From: F23-B02 sp963627445
GTDB lineage: Bacteria; Bacillota; Clostridia; Oscillospirales; Oscillospiraceae
DNA: 44,211 nucleotides
NCBI GenBank assembly: GCA_963627445.1
Contig: CAVGBM010000038.1
Location: 1 to 44,211 of the forward strand
Direction: 5' to 3'
In this document: positions 32,072-40,038 of the stretch, in pieces
How positions within the stretch are numbered: the stretch's first letter is position 1
Layout of the letters: every line of letters starts with the position of its first letter
The notes under the pieces: model-generated
What the model was told of the DNA's origin: nothing
Seen by the model: the letters and a program-made list of their open reading frames with translations, nothing else
The model's database searches: none
Position numbers and translations under genes: made by a program

Positions 32072-34594
32072 ATGGCACATAACAGAGATTATAAGCCTGA
32101 GGATATAGCGTTTCCCAATCAGGTAATAACGGAATCCGAGCTTGTCAGCGAGATGCAGACAAGCTATATAGACTATGCGATGAGCGTCATCGTCGGCCGT
32201 GCGCTGCCCGATGTGCGCGACGGCTTAAAGCCTGTTCACCGCAGAATACTTTACGCCCTGTACGAGGACGGCCTTACGAGCGACAAGCCGTTTAAAAAGT
32301 CGGCCACCTGCGTCGGCGACGTGCTGGGTCGCTACCATCCCCACGGCGACGCATCGGTATACGATGCAATGGTAAGACTGGCGCAGAACTTCTCCATGCG
32401 CTACATGCTCGTCGACGGCCACGGCAACTTCGGCTCGGTCGACGGCGACCCCCCCGCCGCCTACCGATACACCGAGGCGAGGATGAGCCGCATAGCCGAC
32501 GAGATGCTGCGCGATATCGCAAAGGACACCGTCGACTGGGACCCCAACTTTGACGAGACGAGAAAAGAGCCCCGTGTGCTCCCCTCCCGTTTCCCGAACC
32601 TCTTGGTAAACGGCTCGTCGGGTATCGCCGTCGGCATGGCGACGAATATCCCGCCGCACAACCTGCGCGAGGTCATCGACGCATGCGTGTGCGTTCTGGA
32701 TAACCCCGAGGCGACCATTTCCGACCTCATGCAGTATGTCCAGGGCCCCGACTTCCCCACGAAGGGCATCATCATGGGCAGAAGCGGCATCCGTCAGGCG
32801 TATGCCACCGGACGCGGCAAGGTCACGGTGCGCGCCCGCTGCGAGTTTGAGGAGTTCGGCAAGGATCGCATCCGCATAATCGTCTCCGAGCTTCCGTATC
32901 AGGTCAATAAGCGCCAGCTTATCCGCACCATCGCCGAGCAGGTCAAGGAAAAGCGCCTTGAGGGCATCTCCGACCTGCGCGATGAAACAGACCGCAACGG
33001 TATGCGCGTCGTCATCGAGCTCAAGCGTGACGCAAACCCGCAGGTCGTGCTCAATAAGCTTTATACGCAGACGCAGCTGCAGTCCAATTTCTCGATTATC
33101 ATGCTGGCTCTTGTAAATAATCAGACCCAGCCGAAGATACTCAACCTGCGCCACATCATCGATGAATATCTGACCTTCCAGGAAGAGCTCATCGTGCGCA
33201 GAACGAAGTTTGACCTCAGAAAGGCCGAGGAGAGGGCTCACCTTCTCGAGGGCTTGCTCATTGCGCAGGATAATATCGACGAGGTCATCCACATCATCAG
33301 AAACAGCTACGATGACGCAAAGCAGAACCTCATGACCCGCTTCGGCCTTGACGATATTCAGGCTCAGGCGATACTCGACATGCGCCTTAAGGCTCTGCAG
33401 GGTCTTGACCGCGAAAAGCTCGAGACCGAGTATAAGGAGCTTGAGGAGAAGATCGCTTACTTTAAGGAGCTGCTGGCCGATCCCGAGAAGATAAAGGCAG
33501 TTTTAAAGACCGAGCTCATCGCCATCCGCGACAAGTACGGCGACGACCGCCGCACCGAGATACAGGATGTCGAGGACGAGATAGACATCGAAGACCTCAT
33601 CGAGGAGCAGGACTGCGTCTACACCCTCACCCACAACGGCTATATAAAGCGCCTGCCCGCAAGCGAATACCGCGCTCAGGGCAGAGGCGGCAAGGGCGTG
33701 CGCGCAATGTCGACCCGCGACGAGGACTATGTCGACACCGTGTTCACAGCCTCGACGCACGACAGCATTCTGTTCTTCACAAACCGCGGCAAGGTCTATG
33801 TCCGCAAGGGCTACCGCATCCCCGAGGCCGGCAGAACGGCGAGGGGCTCGAATATCGTTAACATCCTCCCCATCGAGCCGGGCGAAAAGGTCAGCGCAAT
33901 GATCGCCGGCCGCGGCATCGAGGAGGACAGCTACCTCATGTTCATCACCCGCGACGGCACGGTCAAGCGCACTGCGCAGTCGCTGTTTAAGAACATCCGC
34001 TCCAACGGCATCCGTGCGCTCACGCTCGACGAGGGCGACGAGCTGATGACCGTTCTGCAGACCGACGGCACGAAGAAAATTCTCATCGCAACCCACGGCG
34101 GCATGGCTATCTGCTTTGACGAGAACGACGTGCGCAGCATGGGTCGTGACGCAGTCGGCGTGCGCGGCATAAGGCTACGCGACGGTGACCACGTCGCCGG
34201 TGCGGGCATTGCCGATGCTGGGTTAACGCTTCTTTCGATAACCGAAAACGGTTACGGCAAGCGCACCGAGGTATCGGAGTACACGGTGCAGAACCGCGGC
34301 GGCATGGGACTTAAAAACTACAACATCACCGAAAAGACCGGCAATATTGCCGACGTCAAAGTCGTTTCCGACAGCGACGACCTCCTCGTCATCGCCGACG
34401 ACGGCACGATAATCCGCATGGACATTGCAAGCATCTCCGTCCTCGGCCGCAGCACCCAGGGCGTGCGCGTAATGCGCCTCAACGGCGAAGCGAAGGTTAT
34501 TTCGATCGCGCTCACCGATAAAGAAGAGAGCGAAGAAACTGCCGAAGCAGTCGAAGAAGCTGCTGAAACCGAAACAGAGACTACCGAAGAATAA
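32072..34594 (+). CDS. gyrA: DNA gyrase subunit A
   Basis: Breakage-reunion subunit (840 residues). The N-terminal region has SYIDYAMSVIVGRALPDVRDGLKPVHRRILYAL, then the catalytic tyrosine in AAYRYTEARM. The quinolone-determining region reads HPHGDASVYDAM, so the position of E. coli S83 is alanine; D87 is kept. The C-terminal beta-pinwheel carries the GyrA box QGRGGKG, typical of true gyrase rather than topo IV. The last about 25 residues are a glutamate-rich tail. It is followed by a long gene-free repeat region. Confidence 0.97.
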   Translation: MAHNRDYKPEDIAFPNQVITESELVSEMQTSYIDYAMSVIVGRALPDVRDGLKPVHRRILYALYEDGLTSDKPFKKSATCVGDVLGRYHPHGDASVYDAMVRLAQNFSMRYMLVDGHGNFGSVDGDPPAAYRYTEARMSRIADEMLRDIAKDTVDWDPNFDETRKEPRVLPSRFPNLLVNGSSGIAVGMATNIPPHNLREVIDACVCVLDNPEATISDLMQYVQGPDFPTKGIIMGRSGIRQAYATGRGKVTVRARCEFEEFGKDRIRIIVSELPYQVNKRQLIRTIAEQVKEKRLEGISDLRDETDRNGMRVVIELKRDANPQVVLNKLYTQTQLQSNFSIIMLALVNNQTQPKILNLRHIIDEYLTFQEELIVRRTKFDLRKAEERAHLLEGLLIAQDNIDEVIHIIRNSYDDAKQNLMTRFGLDDIQAQAILDMRLKALQGLDREKLETEYKELEEKIAYFKELLADPEKIKAVLKTELIAIRDKYGDDRRTEIQDVEDEIDIEDLIEEQDCVYTLTHNGYIKRLPASEYRAQGRGGKGVRAMSTRDEDYVDTVFTASTHDSILFFTNRGKVYVRKGYRIPEAGRTARGSNIVNILPIEPGEKVSAMIAGRGIEEDSYLMFITRDGTVKRTAQSLFKNIRSNGIRALTLDEGDELMTVLQTDGTKKILIATHGGMAICFDENDVRSMGRDAVGVRGIRLRDGDHVAGAGIADAGLTLLSITENGYGKRTEVSEYTVQNRGGMGLKNYNITEKTGNIADVKVVSDSDDLLVIADDGTIIRMDIASISVLGRSTQGVRVMRLNGEAKVISIALTDKEESEETAEAVEEAAETETETTEE

Positions 34595-34652
34595 AGACTG
34601 AACTTTTGAAACCAAAGTGCGGATTAAGCCATAGGTGCGCCAACTTCTGTCT

Positions 34653-34810
34653 GCTTTTCTTTGTTTTGCCAAAGAAAAGCAGCAAAAGAAACGCAACCAA
34701 AGGCGCTTAGCCGCCCTTTGGAAACCCGGCACAGAAAATTTGCCGACATTCTGTCTATCTGCGCTGCCCTCATCGGTGCATACCCCTTAGAGTGAGCGCC
34801 GCCTTTTCTC
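34653..34810 (+). repeat. Interspersed repeat copy R3
   Basis: Starts with the hairpin GCTTTTCTTTG-TTTTGC-CAAAGAAAAGC (34653-34680), then GAAACGCAACCAAAGGCG, a second stem with CCAAAGG/CCTTTGG arms, and CCCGGCACAG...CCGACATTCTG...ATCGGTGCA. The second half matches copy R1 (163-243), the first half matches R6 (44113-44180). Confidence 0.65.
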
Positions 34811-34974
34811 GTTGAGCCAGTGCAAAGTCTACAGTGCCGAACAATAAACGCAAAAATTGCGGCTTTATAGCTGCAAACCGAACTTTAATTTGTCTCTAAT
34901 CAGAAATTCCGAACCTCGACCCAAGCTGCGCATCAAAACGCAGTAAGCACACAAGCCTATCGGTGCAGTGCAAG

Positions 34975-35110
34975 CTATTAGCAGAGGATTAAACCTGCGC
35001 AGTGAAAACGACCGGTGCACCGATTCCCCGTACCTGGATTCCAAAGGGCGGTTAAGCGCCTTTGGTTGCGTTTCTTTTGTAACTTTTCTTTGGCAAGACA
35101 AAGAAAAGTT
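34975..35110 (-). repeat. Interspersed repeat copy R4
   Basis: Reverse orientation. The hairpin is 35081-35092 with 35099-35110 (12 bp, perfect), then inward CCAAAGG/CCTTTGG arms, GGTACGGGGAAT and the CGGTGCACCG palindrome, and a TTTAATCCTCTGC segment shared with R2. It faces R3, forming an inverted pair across about 460 bp, and ends 43 nt before the start codon at 35153. Confidence 0.65.
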
Positions 35111-35152
35111 AATAAATGGCAATAAGCAAACTCTAAGTAAGGAGCTGGGCGT

Positions 35153-35599
35153 ATGGATAACAACAAGAACAAAAAAGACAACAAGAAAGAGTCGTCCATT
35201 GGCGGGATAATTGCGTTTGTGATAGCCCTGCTGGTGTTTGTGGGCGACGGTGCCGGTAAGATATTCGGCATAATCGTCATTGTCGCCGTCATCGCAGTTA
35301 TCGTCTATGCCGCTTCCGCCGCAAAGAAGCGTCAGGAGTCTGAGGGCGGCACGGCGCAGGTGACCCGCGAGGACATAAAGACCGGCACAAGGACCGGCCT
35401 TTCCAAGGTCATGACCGAGATGAAAAAGCTCGCCGAGTACGACGATGACGAGCACGATGAATCCGACCACGATGACATTGACCCGCATAAATATCTCACC
35501 GACGACGAAAAGCGGCTCAGACAGCTCAGGAGTATGCTCAAAAACGGTATCATCGAGAAGGATGAGTACAACATACTGATCAGAAAGTTTGGCTTATGA
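35153..35599 (+). CDS. SHOCT-domain membrane protein
   Basis: A 148-residue protein with a polar lysine-rich start, two adjacent transmembrane segments (about residues 17-52), a hydrophilic linker with an acidic D/E/H patch near 95-110, and a C-terminal SHOCT-like helix pair (LRQLRSMLKNGIIEKDEYNILIRKFGL). SHOCT domains are short oligomerisation modules found at protein ends. Function unknown. The GTAAGGAG ribosome site is clear, and its stop overlaps the rnhA start, so the two are coupled. Confidence 0.8.
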   Translation: MDNNKNKKDNKKESSIGGIIAFVIALLVFVGDGAGKIFGIIVIVAVIAVIVYAASAAKKRQESEGGTAQVTREDIKTGTRTGLSKVMTEMKKLAEYDDDEHDESDHDDIDPHKYLTDDEKRLRQLRSMLKNGIIEKDEYNILIRKFGL

Positions 35600-36033
35600 A
35601 AACTGTCACCATCTACACCGACGGCGCGTGCTCGGGAAACCCCGGGCCGGGCGGTTGGGGGGCAATACTGCGCTATAACGGCCGCTCAAAGGAGCTGTCG
35701 GGCGGCGAGAGGAGCACCACCAACAACCGCATGGAGCTCACGGGGGTTATCTCGGCATTGTCGGCGCTCAAGGAGCCGTGCATTGTCGAGCTCTACTCCG
35801 ATTCAAAATACGTCATCGATGCGCTCAGCAAGGGCTGGGCTGTTTCATGGCGCAAAAACGGCTGGAAAAAGGCCGACAAAAAACCGGCGCTGAATACCGA
35901 CCTGTGGGAGACGCTATTGAACCTCTGCGAAACGCACGAGGTGCGCTGCCACTGGGTCAAGGGTCACGCCGAGAACGAGTACAACAACCGCTGCGACGAG
36001 CTCGCCGTCGCCGAACGCATGAAATTCGCATGA
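35596..36033 (+). CDS. rnhA: Ribonuclease HI
   Basis: Cleaves RNA in RNA-DNA hybrids such as primers and R-loops. The 145 residues carry the four acidic catalytic residues D9 (YTDGACSGNPGPGGWG), E47 (NNRMEL), D69 (YSDSKYV) and D134 (NRCDELA), plus WVKGH. This is the E. coli-like type HI, including the basic handle region near WRKNGWKKADKKP. It overlaps both neighbours by ATGA. Confidence 0.97.
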   Translation: MKTVTIYTDGACSGNPGPGGWGAILRYNGRSKELSGGERSTTNNRMELTGVISALSALKEPCIVELYSDSKYVIDALSKGWAVSWRKNGWKKADKKPALNTDLWETLLNLCETHEVRCHWVKGHAENEYNNRCDELAVAERMKFA

Positions 36034-37769
36034 AGGACTACACTAAAAAACCACTTACCATCTTCGTATCGTACATAATGGGGCAAAAGAAGCTTTTTGC
36101 CATCGACATGGCCTGCGCCGCTGCGGTGTCGGCCATTGATCTTTTGTTCCCCTACATATCGAAAAACAGCATGCAGACCTACCTGCCGCAGAGCATGTAC
36201 AAGACGTTTTTCATCGTCATGGCCATCCTGCTGGGTGCGTATATCCTCAAGGGTCTGTGCTACTACTTTATCACCGTCGTCGGCCACCGCATGGGCGTTC
36301 TCATTGAGGCGCAGATGCGCGAGGATCTTTTTAATCATGTGCAGAAGCTGTCGTTTGATTACTTTGACCGCAACCGCACGGGCACGGTGATGAGCAGGCT
36401 CACCAGCGACCTTTTTGAGATCACCGAGCTTGCGCACCACGGGCCGGAGAATATCCTCATCTGCACGCTGACCATCGTGGGCGCGATCATTTTAATGTTC
36501 ACGATCAATGTGAAGCTCACGCTTGTGCTCGTGATATTACTCCCGCTGTGCCTGTGGTTCACCATGAGCCAGCGCATAAAAATGCGCGACGCGAACCTCG
36601 AGGTCAAGCGCAAGACAGCCGTCATCTTCTCGGCGCTGGAAAACGGCGTGTCCGGCATCCGCACGGCAAAGGCGTTTGCAAATGAGGAGCTTGAGCAGCA
36701 GAAATTCCTCGCAGCTAATGATAAGTTCCGCAGCGCCAAGACAGAGTATTACAACACCATGGGTCTATTCATGAGCGGCATGGAGTTTACCCTGAGCGTC
36801 ATGCCCCTCGCGGTCATCGCCTTCGGCGGCTACCTCGTGATGAAAGGCTCGCTTAATTACATTGAGCTTGTGACCTTCACGCTTTACGTCACGACCTTTG
36901 TCACGCCCATCCGCAAGCTTGCGCAGTTTGCCGAGCTCTACATGCAGGGCACGGCCGGATTTGAGCGCTTTTTGGAGCTCATGCGCACCGAGCCGACATT
37001 AACCGACAGCAAAGACGCAAAAAGCTTGACAAATGTCAAAGGCTGTGTAGAATACAGGCATGTGAGCTTTAATTATGATAAGGCCGAGGTGCTGCACGAT
37101 GTGAGCGTCACGGTCGAACCGGGTAAAACACTGGCACTCATCGGCCCGTCCGGCGGCGGAAAAACCACCATGAGCCAGCTTCTCATGCGCTTTTACGATG
37201 TCAACTCCGGCGCGGTTCTGGTCGACGGAAACGACGTGCGCGACCTGACGCAGGCATCCCTGCGGCAGAACATCGGCATGATCCAGCAGGACGTGTACAT
37301 GTTCGCAGGCACCGTGCGCGAGAATATCCGCTACGGCAGACCCGACGCGACCGACGAGGAAATTATCCAAGCTGCAAAGCTTGCCGAGATACATAATGAG
37401 ATAATGGAAATGCCCGACGGGTATGACAGCTATATCGGAGAGAGAGGCGTCATGCTCTCCGGCGGGCAGAAGCAGCGCATTTCCATTGCGCGCGTGTTTC
37501 TCAAAAATCCGCCCATTCTCATTCTCGACGAGGCGACCTCGGCGCTCGACACCGTGACCGAGCAGGCCATCCAGGCTTCGCTCGACAAGCTCAGTGTCGG
37601 CAGGACGAGCATCGTTATCGCTCACAGGCTTTCCACCATTCGGAACGCCGACCTCATCGCGGTCGTGGAGCACGGCAAAATTGCCGAGTGCGGTACGCAT
37701 GAGGAGCTGTTAGCACGAGAAGGATTGTATGCCGAGCTTTACAAGGCTCAAAGAGGAAGAGAAAAATGA
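36030..37769 (+). CDS. ABC transporter, fused permease and ATP-binding protein
   Basis: A 579-residue half-transporter of the exporter type (MsbA/LmrA/BmrA-like). Residues 1-320 form six transmembrane helices with the HRMGVLIEAQMREDLFNHVQKLSFDYFDRNRTG coupling region. The ATPase has Walker A GPSGGGKTT, Q-loop IQQDVYMFAGTVREN, signature LSGGQKQR, Walker B ILILDEATSALD and H-loop AHRLSTI. It probably works as a homodimer because no partner gene is adjacent. Substrate unknown. The ATG overlapping the rnhA stop is chosen; the frame stays open upstream but that part is inside rnhA. Confidence 0.93.
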   Translation: MKDYTKKPLTIFVSYIMGQKKLFAIDMACAAAVSAIDLLFPYISKNSMQTYLPQSMYKTFFIVMAILLGAYILKGLCYYFITVVGHRMGVLIEAQMREDLFNHVQKLSFDYFDRNRTGTVMSRLTSDLFEITELAHHGPENILICTLTIVGAIILMFTINVKLTLVLVILLPLCLWFTMSQRIKMRDANLEVKRKTAVIFSALENGVSGIRTAKAFANEELEQQKFLAANDKFRSAKTEYYNTMGLFMSGMEFTLSVMPLAVIAFGGYLVMKGSLNYIELVTFTLYVTTFVTPIRKLAQFAELYMQGTAGFERFLELMRTEPTLTDSKDAKSLTNVKGCVEYRHVSFNYDKAEVLHDVSVTVEPGKTLALIGPSGGGKTTMSQLLMRFYDVNSGAVLVDGNDVRDLTQASLRQNIGMIQQDVYMFAGTVRENIRYGRPDATDEEIIQAAKLAEIHNEIMEMPDGYDSYIGERGVMLSGGQKQRISIARVFLKNPPILILDEATSALDTVTEQAIQASLDKLSVGRTSIVIAHRLSTIRNADLIAVVEHGKIAECGTHEELLAREGLYAELYKAQRGREK

Positions 37770-38272
37770 AAGACAACACCACAAAAAAGCTTGTATTTGC
37801 AGCACTTTTTACGGCGCTTGTCTGCGTGGCGACCATGGTCATAAGGATACCCACCCCCCTCGGCGGATATATCCACTGCGGTGACGTAGTCGTGGTTCTG
37901 GCGGGCTTCCTGCTCGGACCTGTGTGGGGCGCGCTCTCGGCCGGTCTCGGCTCGGGTCTTGCCGATCTCATCTCCGGCTATCCGCTGTATGCCCCGGGCA
38001 CATTTATTATTAAGGCACTCGTTGCACTCATCGCAGGCTGGCTCATCGGCGGCAAGTTCGTTAAGGACGAGTTTGCCAAGGCACTCGTCGCCGGTCTTAT
38101 CGGCGGTGCCGTCATGGTCGGCGGCTACATGCTGTACGAGGCCGTGTTCATGGGCTTCGGCGTTGCCGCAGCAGCGAACATCCCCATGAACGCCATTCAG
38201 GGCGCATTCGGCGCCATCGCCGGTGCGGCACTGTACATTGCCCTGAGCAAGACGAATTATTTTAATAAGTAA
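37766..38272 (+). CDS. ECF transporter S component
   Basis: A 168-residue integral membrane protein with about six helices, of the ECF S-component family that binds vitamins or related molecules. Recognisable parts are FAALFTALVCVATMVIRIP near the N-terminus (the A-x3-A helix that binds the ECF T subunit), GGYIHCGDVVVVLAGFLLGPVWGALSAGLGSGLADLISGYPLYAPGTFIIKAL, and the C-terminal NAIQGAFGAIAGAALY. No riboswitch is visible, so the substrate cannot be named. The energising A, A' and T subunits are not in the window. It is coupled to the ABC gene by ATGA. Confidence 0.88.
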   Translation: MKDNTTKKLVFAALFTALVCVATMVIRIPTPLGGYIHCGDVVVVLAGFLLGPVWGALSAGLGSGLADLISGYPLYAPGTFIIKALVALIAGWLIGGKFVKDEFAKALVAGLIGGAVMVGGYMLYEAVFMGFGVAAAANIPMNAIQGAFGAIAGAALYIALSKTNYFNK

Positions 38273-38278
38273 GAAGAA

Positions 38279-38306
38279 GGCTGATGTCGTGTGACATCAG
38301 CCTTTT
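38279..38306 (+). terminator. Intrinsic terminator after the ECF gene
   Basis: GGCTGATGTC (38279-38288) and GACATCAGCC (38293-38302) form a perfect 10-bp stem with loop GTGT, followed by TTTTATTATA. It closes the SHOCT-rnhA-ABC-ECF operon. Confidence 0.92.
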
Positions 38307-38324
38307 ATTATATATTATCTCCTT

Positions 38325-38475
38325 TTCTTTGTGTTGCAGCGCACCGATAGGTTGATGGGCAGCCTTAACTCTAAGGTGCAGTAGCCGGTCGGGCTACCAT
38401 AGTACAGACTAAACCGTGCGGCCGTTCGGAACTGAAAAAAACTTTTCTTTGGCGAAACAAAGAAAAGTTAATAAA
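38325..38475 (-). repeat. Interspersed repeat copy R5 (shorter variant)
   Basis: The right end is the family hairpin AACTTTTCTTTG-GCGAAA-CAAAGAAAAGTT (38440-38469, 12 bp perfect), followed by TTAATAAAT exactly as after copy R4. The left end has CTTTTCTTTG and CACCGATAGG, also found beside R4. The middle differs and contains a GTAGCC/GGGCTAC hairpin. It lies between two convergent terminators, in the only gap between the ECF gene and rpsT. Confidence 0.6.
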
Positions 38476-38483
38476 TACCAAAA

Positions 38484-38520
38484 GCAAAACTCCGCAGCAT
38501 TTTACACTGCGGAGTTTTGC
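38484..38520. terminator. Bidirectional terminator for rpsT
   Basis: GCAAAACTCCGCAG (38484-38497) pairs perfectly with 38507-38520. It lies 22 nt beyond the rpsT stop on the minus strand and is followed there by TTTTGG. The A-rich and T-rich ends let it act in both directions. Confidence 0.85.
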
Positions 38521-38542
38521 TATAGTGAATTTAAAATGTAAC

Positions 38543-38803
38543 TTACATCTTGTTGAGCTTCACGGTCATCTTGGACTTCTTGTGAGCTGCATTGTTCTTA
38601 TGAATAAGACCCTTGACTGCTGCGTGGTCAACAGCCTTGACTGCTACCTTGTAGCTATCAGCTGCAACAGCCTTGTCGCCAGCCTCGACAGCTGCGTCGA
38701 ACTTCTTAAGAACGGTCTTGAGAGCGGTCTTGTCGGCACGGTTCTTTGCACGGAGCTCCTTGGACTTGGCGTCTCTCTTCATTGCGGACTTAATGTTGGG
38801 CAT
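38543..38803 (-). CDS. rpsT: 30S ribosomal protein S20
   Basis: An 86-residue basic helical protein: MPNIKSAMKRDAKSKELRAKNRADKTALKTVLKKF at the start and GLIHKNNAAHKKSKMTVKLNKM at the end are typical for S20, which binds 16S rRNA early in assembly. The ribosome site AAGGAGGTG is strong. It is divergent from gpr, the usual rpsT-gpr pairing in spore formers. The leader of about 160 nt contains a potential terminator (see 38828-38851). Confidence 0.97.
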   Translation of the reverse strand: MPNIKSAMKRDAKSKELRAKNRADKTALKTVLKKFDAAVEAGDKAVAADSYKVAVKAVDHAAVKGLIHKNNAAHKKSKMTVKLNKM

Positions 38804-38827
38804 CGTGGCACCTCCTTACTTAGTAAC

Positions 38828-38880
38828 TACAAAAATCCTGTACGGGATTTTCCGGCGAATACCGCCGGTTTTCGCCGGCT
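38828..38880 (-). promoter_or_regulatory. Possible attenuator in the rpsT leader
   Basis: Reading the minus strand, CCGGCG occurs twice before one CGCCGG, so two alternative 6-bp hairpins can form. Directly after comes AAAATCC-CGTACA-GGATTTTT, a hairpin with a T tail, 24 nt before the S20 ATG. This layout suits a terminator/antiterminator or protein-controlled leader. Autoregulation by S20 is known in gamma-proteobacteria; here it is only inferred. Confidence 0.4.
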
Positions 38881-38968
38881 ATCGGACTGAGTACGGCTCA
38901 ATCTGATCGTTACTGCCGTTTGGGACTGAATATCGATAACGAATAACGAGCATAGCTCGTAGGGAATT

Positions 38969-38997
38969 ATTTTAACATCTATGCCTTGAAAAATCAA
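38969..38997 (-). promoter_or_regulatory. Sigma-A promoter for rpsT
   Basis: On the minus strand TTGATT (38992-38997), a 17-nt spacer and TAAAAT (38969-38974). The predicted start near 38962 gives a leader of about 160 nt, beginning close to the ACGAGC-ATA-GCTCGT hairpin (38946-38960). Confidence 0.6.
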
Positions 38998-39041
38998 GCA
39001 TTTTCTCACTTTTGCGAATTTTTTTTTGCACCCTGCATTTG

Positions 39042-39070
39042 TTGTGGTCAAGTCGGGGACACTATACAAT
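39042..39070 (+). promoter_or_regulatory. Possible promoter for gpr
   Basis: TTGTGG (39042-39047), a 17-nt spacer and TACAAT (39065-39070), 22 nt before the gpr ATG. gpr is expected to use sigma-G in the forespore; no good sigma-G match with correct spacing was found, so this assignment is tentative. Confidence 0.3.
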
Positions 39071-39092
39071 ATCTTGTTTTGGAAGTGGTTAA

Positions 39093-39938
39093 ATGCAAAA
39101 TTCATTCGCGCGCACCGACCTTGCCCGCGAGGCCAGCCTGCGATATGGCGATAAGCTATCGGGACTCATAACCGAGGAGCTTATTATTTCAGACTGCCGC
39201 GCCAGCCGCGTCGCGGTAACAAACAGCGAGGCAGCCAGCGCCATCGGCAAGCCTGTTGGTGAGTATTATACCCTGGAAATGGCAGATTATGTAAAGCGAC
39301 ATGAAAATTCCTTCGCCGACTGCGCAACTGCGCTGTCCGAGCTATTAAATAAGCTGCCGTTTATAAGCTCGGCAAGCAGCGTTTTAGTCGCCTGCCTCGG
39401 TAATAAGGCCGTCACGCCGGACGCGATTGGTCCCGATACGGCTGACAGCCTCATCGTCACGCGTCATCTCAAGTCCTCCCTGCCCGAGCAATTTAAGGCG
39501 TTTTCATCGGTAAGTGTTTTCCGCACCGGCGTTTTGGGCACGACCGGCATCGAAAGTGCCGACGGGCTCAAGGTGATATGCGACCTCGTCCGCCCCGACT
39601 GCGTCATCGCCGTTGATGCTCTCGCATCCGGCGAGCTCAGCCGCCTGTGCCGTAACGTGCAGATCTGTGACACCGGCATCTCTCCTGGCTCGGGCGTTGG
39701 CAACGACCGCGCGGCGCTGAACAAGGACACTCTCGGTGTTCCCGTCTGTGCCATCGGCGTGCCGACCGTCATCGACGCTGCGGCATTCACCGATGCCGAG
39801 GAGGCCAAGGGCTTGTTCGTCACGCCGCGAAATATCGACGAGCTTGTCCGCAGCTCCGCCAAGCTCATCGCCTACGGCATTAATTTAGCCCTGCACAAGG
39901 GCTTGACCATCGAGGATATTGACATGCTCGTCGAGTGA
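39093..39938 (+). CDS. gpr: GPR endopeptidase (germination protease)
   Basis: Aspartic-type protease that degrades small acid-soluble spore proteins at germination; made as a zymogen in the forespore and self-activated. The 281 residues show FARTDLAREA at the N-terminus (propeptide region), VACLGNKAVTPDAIGPDTAD, RTGVLGTTGIES, PDCVIAVDALAS and DTGISPGSGVGNDRAALN, all typical of the family. It is slightly shorter than the Bacillus protein (about 370), as in many Clostridia. It proves that the lineage carries sporulation genes. The stop is directly followed by parS. Confidence 0.94.
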   Translation: MQNSFARTDLAREASLRYGDKLSGLITEELIISDCRASRVAVTNSEAASAIGKPVGEYYTLEMADYVKRHENSFADCATALSELLNKLPFISSASSVLVACLGNKAVTPDAIGPDTADSLIVTRHLKSSLPEQFKAFSSVSVFRTGVLGTTGIESADGLKVICDLVRPDCVIAVDALASGELSRLCRNVQICDTGISPGSGVGNDRAALNKDTLGVPVCAIGVPTVIDAAAFTDAEEAKGLFVTPRNIDELVRSSAKLIAYGINLALHKGLTIEDIDMLVE

Positions 39939-39940
39939 CA

Positions 39941-39956
39941 CGTTTCACGTGAAACA
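39941..39956. promoter_or_regulatory. parS: parS site 1
   Basis: CGTTTCACGTGAAACA matches the near-universal parS consensus TGTTTCACGTGAAACA at 15 of 16 positions. It lies 2 nt after the gpr stop and 98 nt before parA. It is the loading site for ParB-CTP clamps. Confidence 0.93.
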
Positions 39957-39976
39957 TCGTCGAAAAAATCTGAAAA

Positions 39977-39992
39977 TGTTTCATGTGAAACA
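39977..39992. promoter_or_regulatory. parS: parS site 2
   Basis: TGTTTCATGTGAAACA differs from the consensus only by T for C in the central CpG half. Its centre is 36 bp from site 1. Both lie in the parA promoter region, so ParB binding may also repress the operon. Confidence 0.88.
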
Positions 39993-40038
39993 TTGAAAAT
40001 GTCGGAGATAGCGGTTATAATAGCCTTGAGGTGAAATT

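Larger units (their letters stand above)
34595..35152. other. Gene-free region between gyrA and the SHOCT gene
   Basis: No supported gene. The stretch contains two copies of the interspersed repeat facing each other (34653-34810 and 34975-35110) separated by about 165 bp of AT-richer DNA. Open frames across it are low-complexity products of the repeats. A transcript through it could fold into a long imperfect hairpin. Confidence 0.7.

Noticed and set aside
35778..36029. Upstream extension of the ABC transporter frame into rnhA.
   Set aside because: The extra residues are a shifted-frame reading of rnhA; the ATG at 36030 overlapping the rnhA stop gives the normal transporter N-terminus.
39020..39070. 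Sigma-G promoter for gpr using GCATT and CACTATA.
   Set aside because: The spacing is 20 nt and the -10 has a mismatch at a conserved position; not good enough to call.
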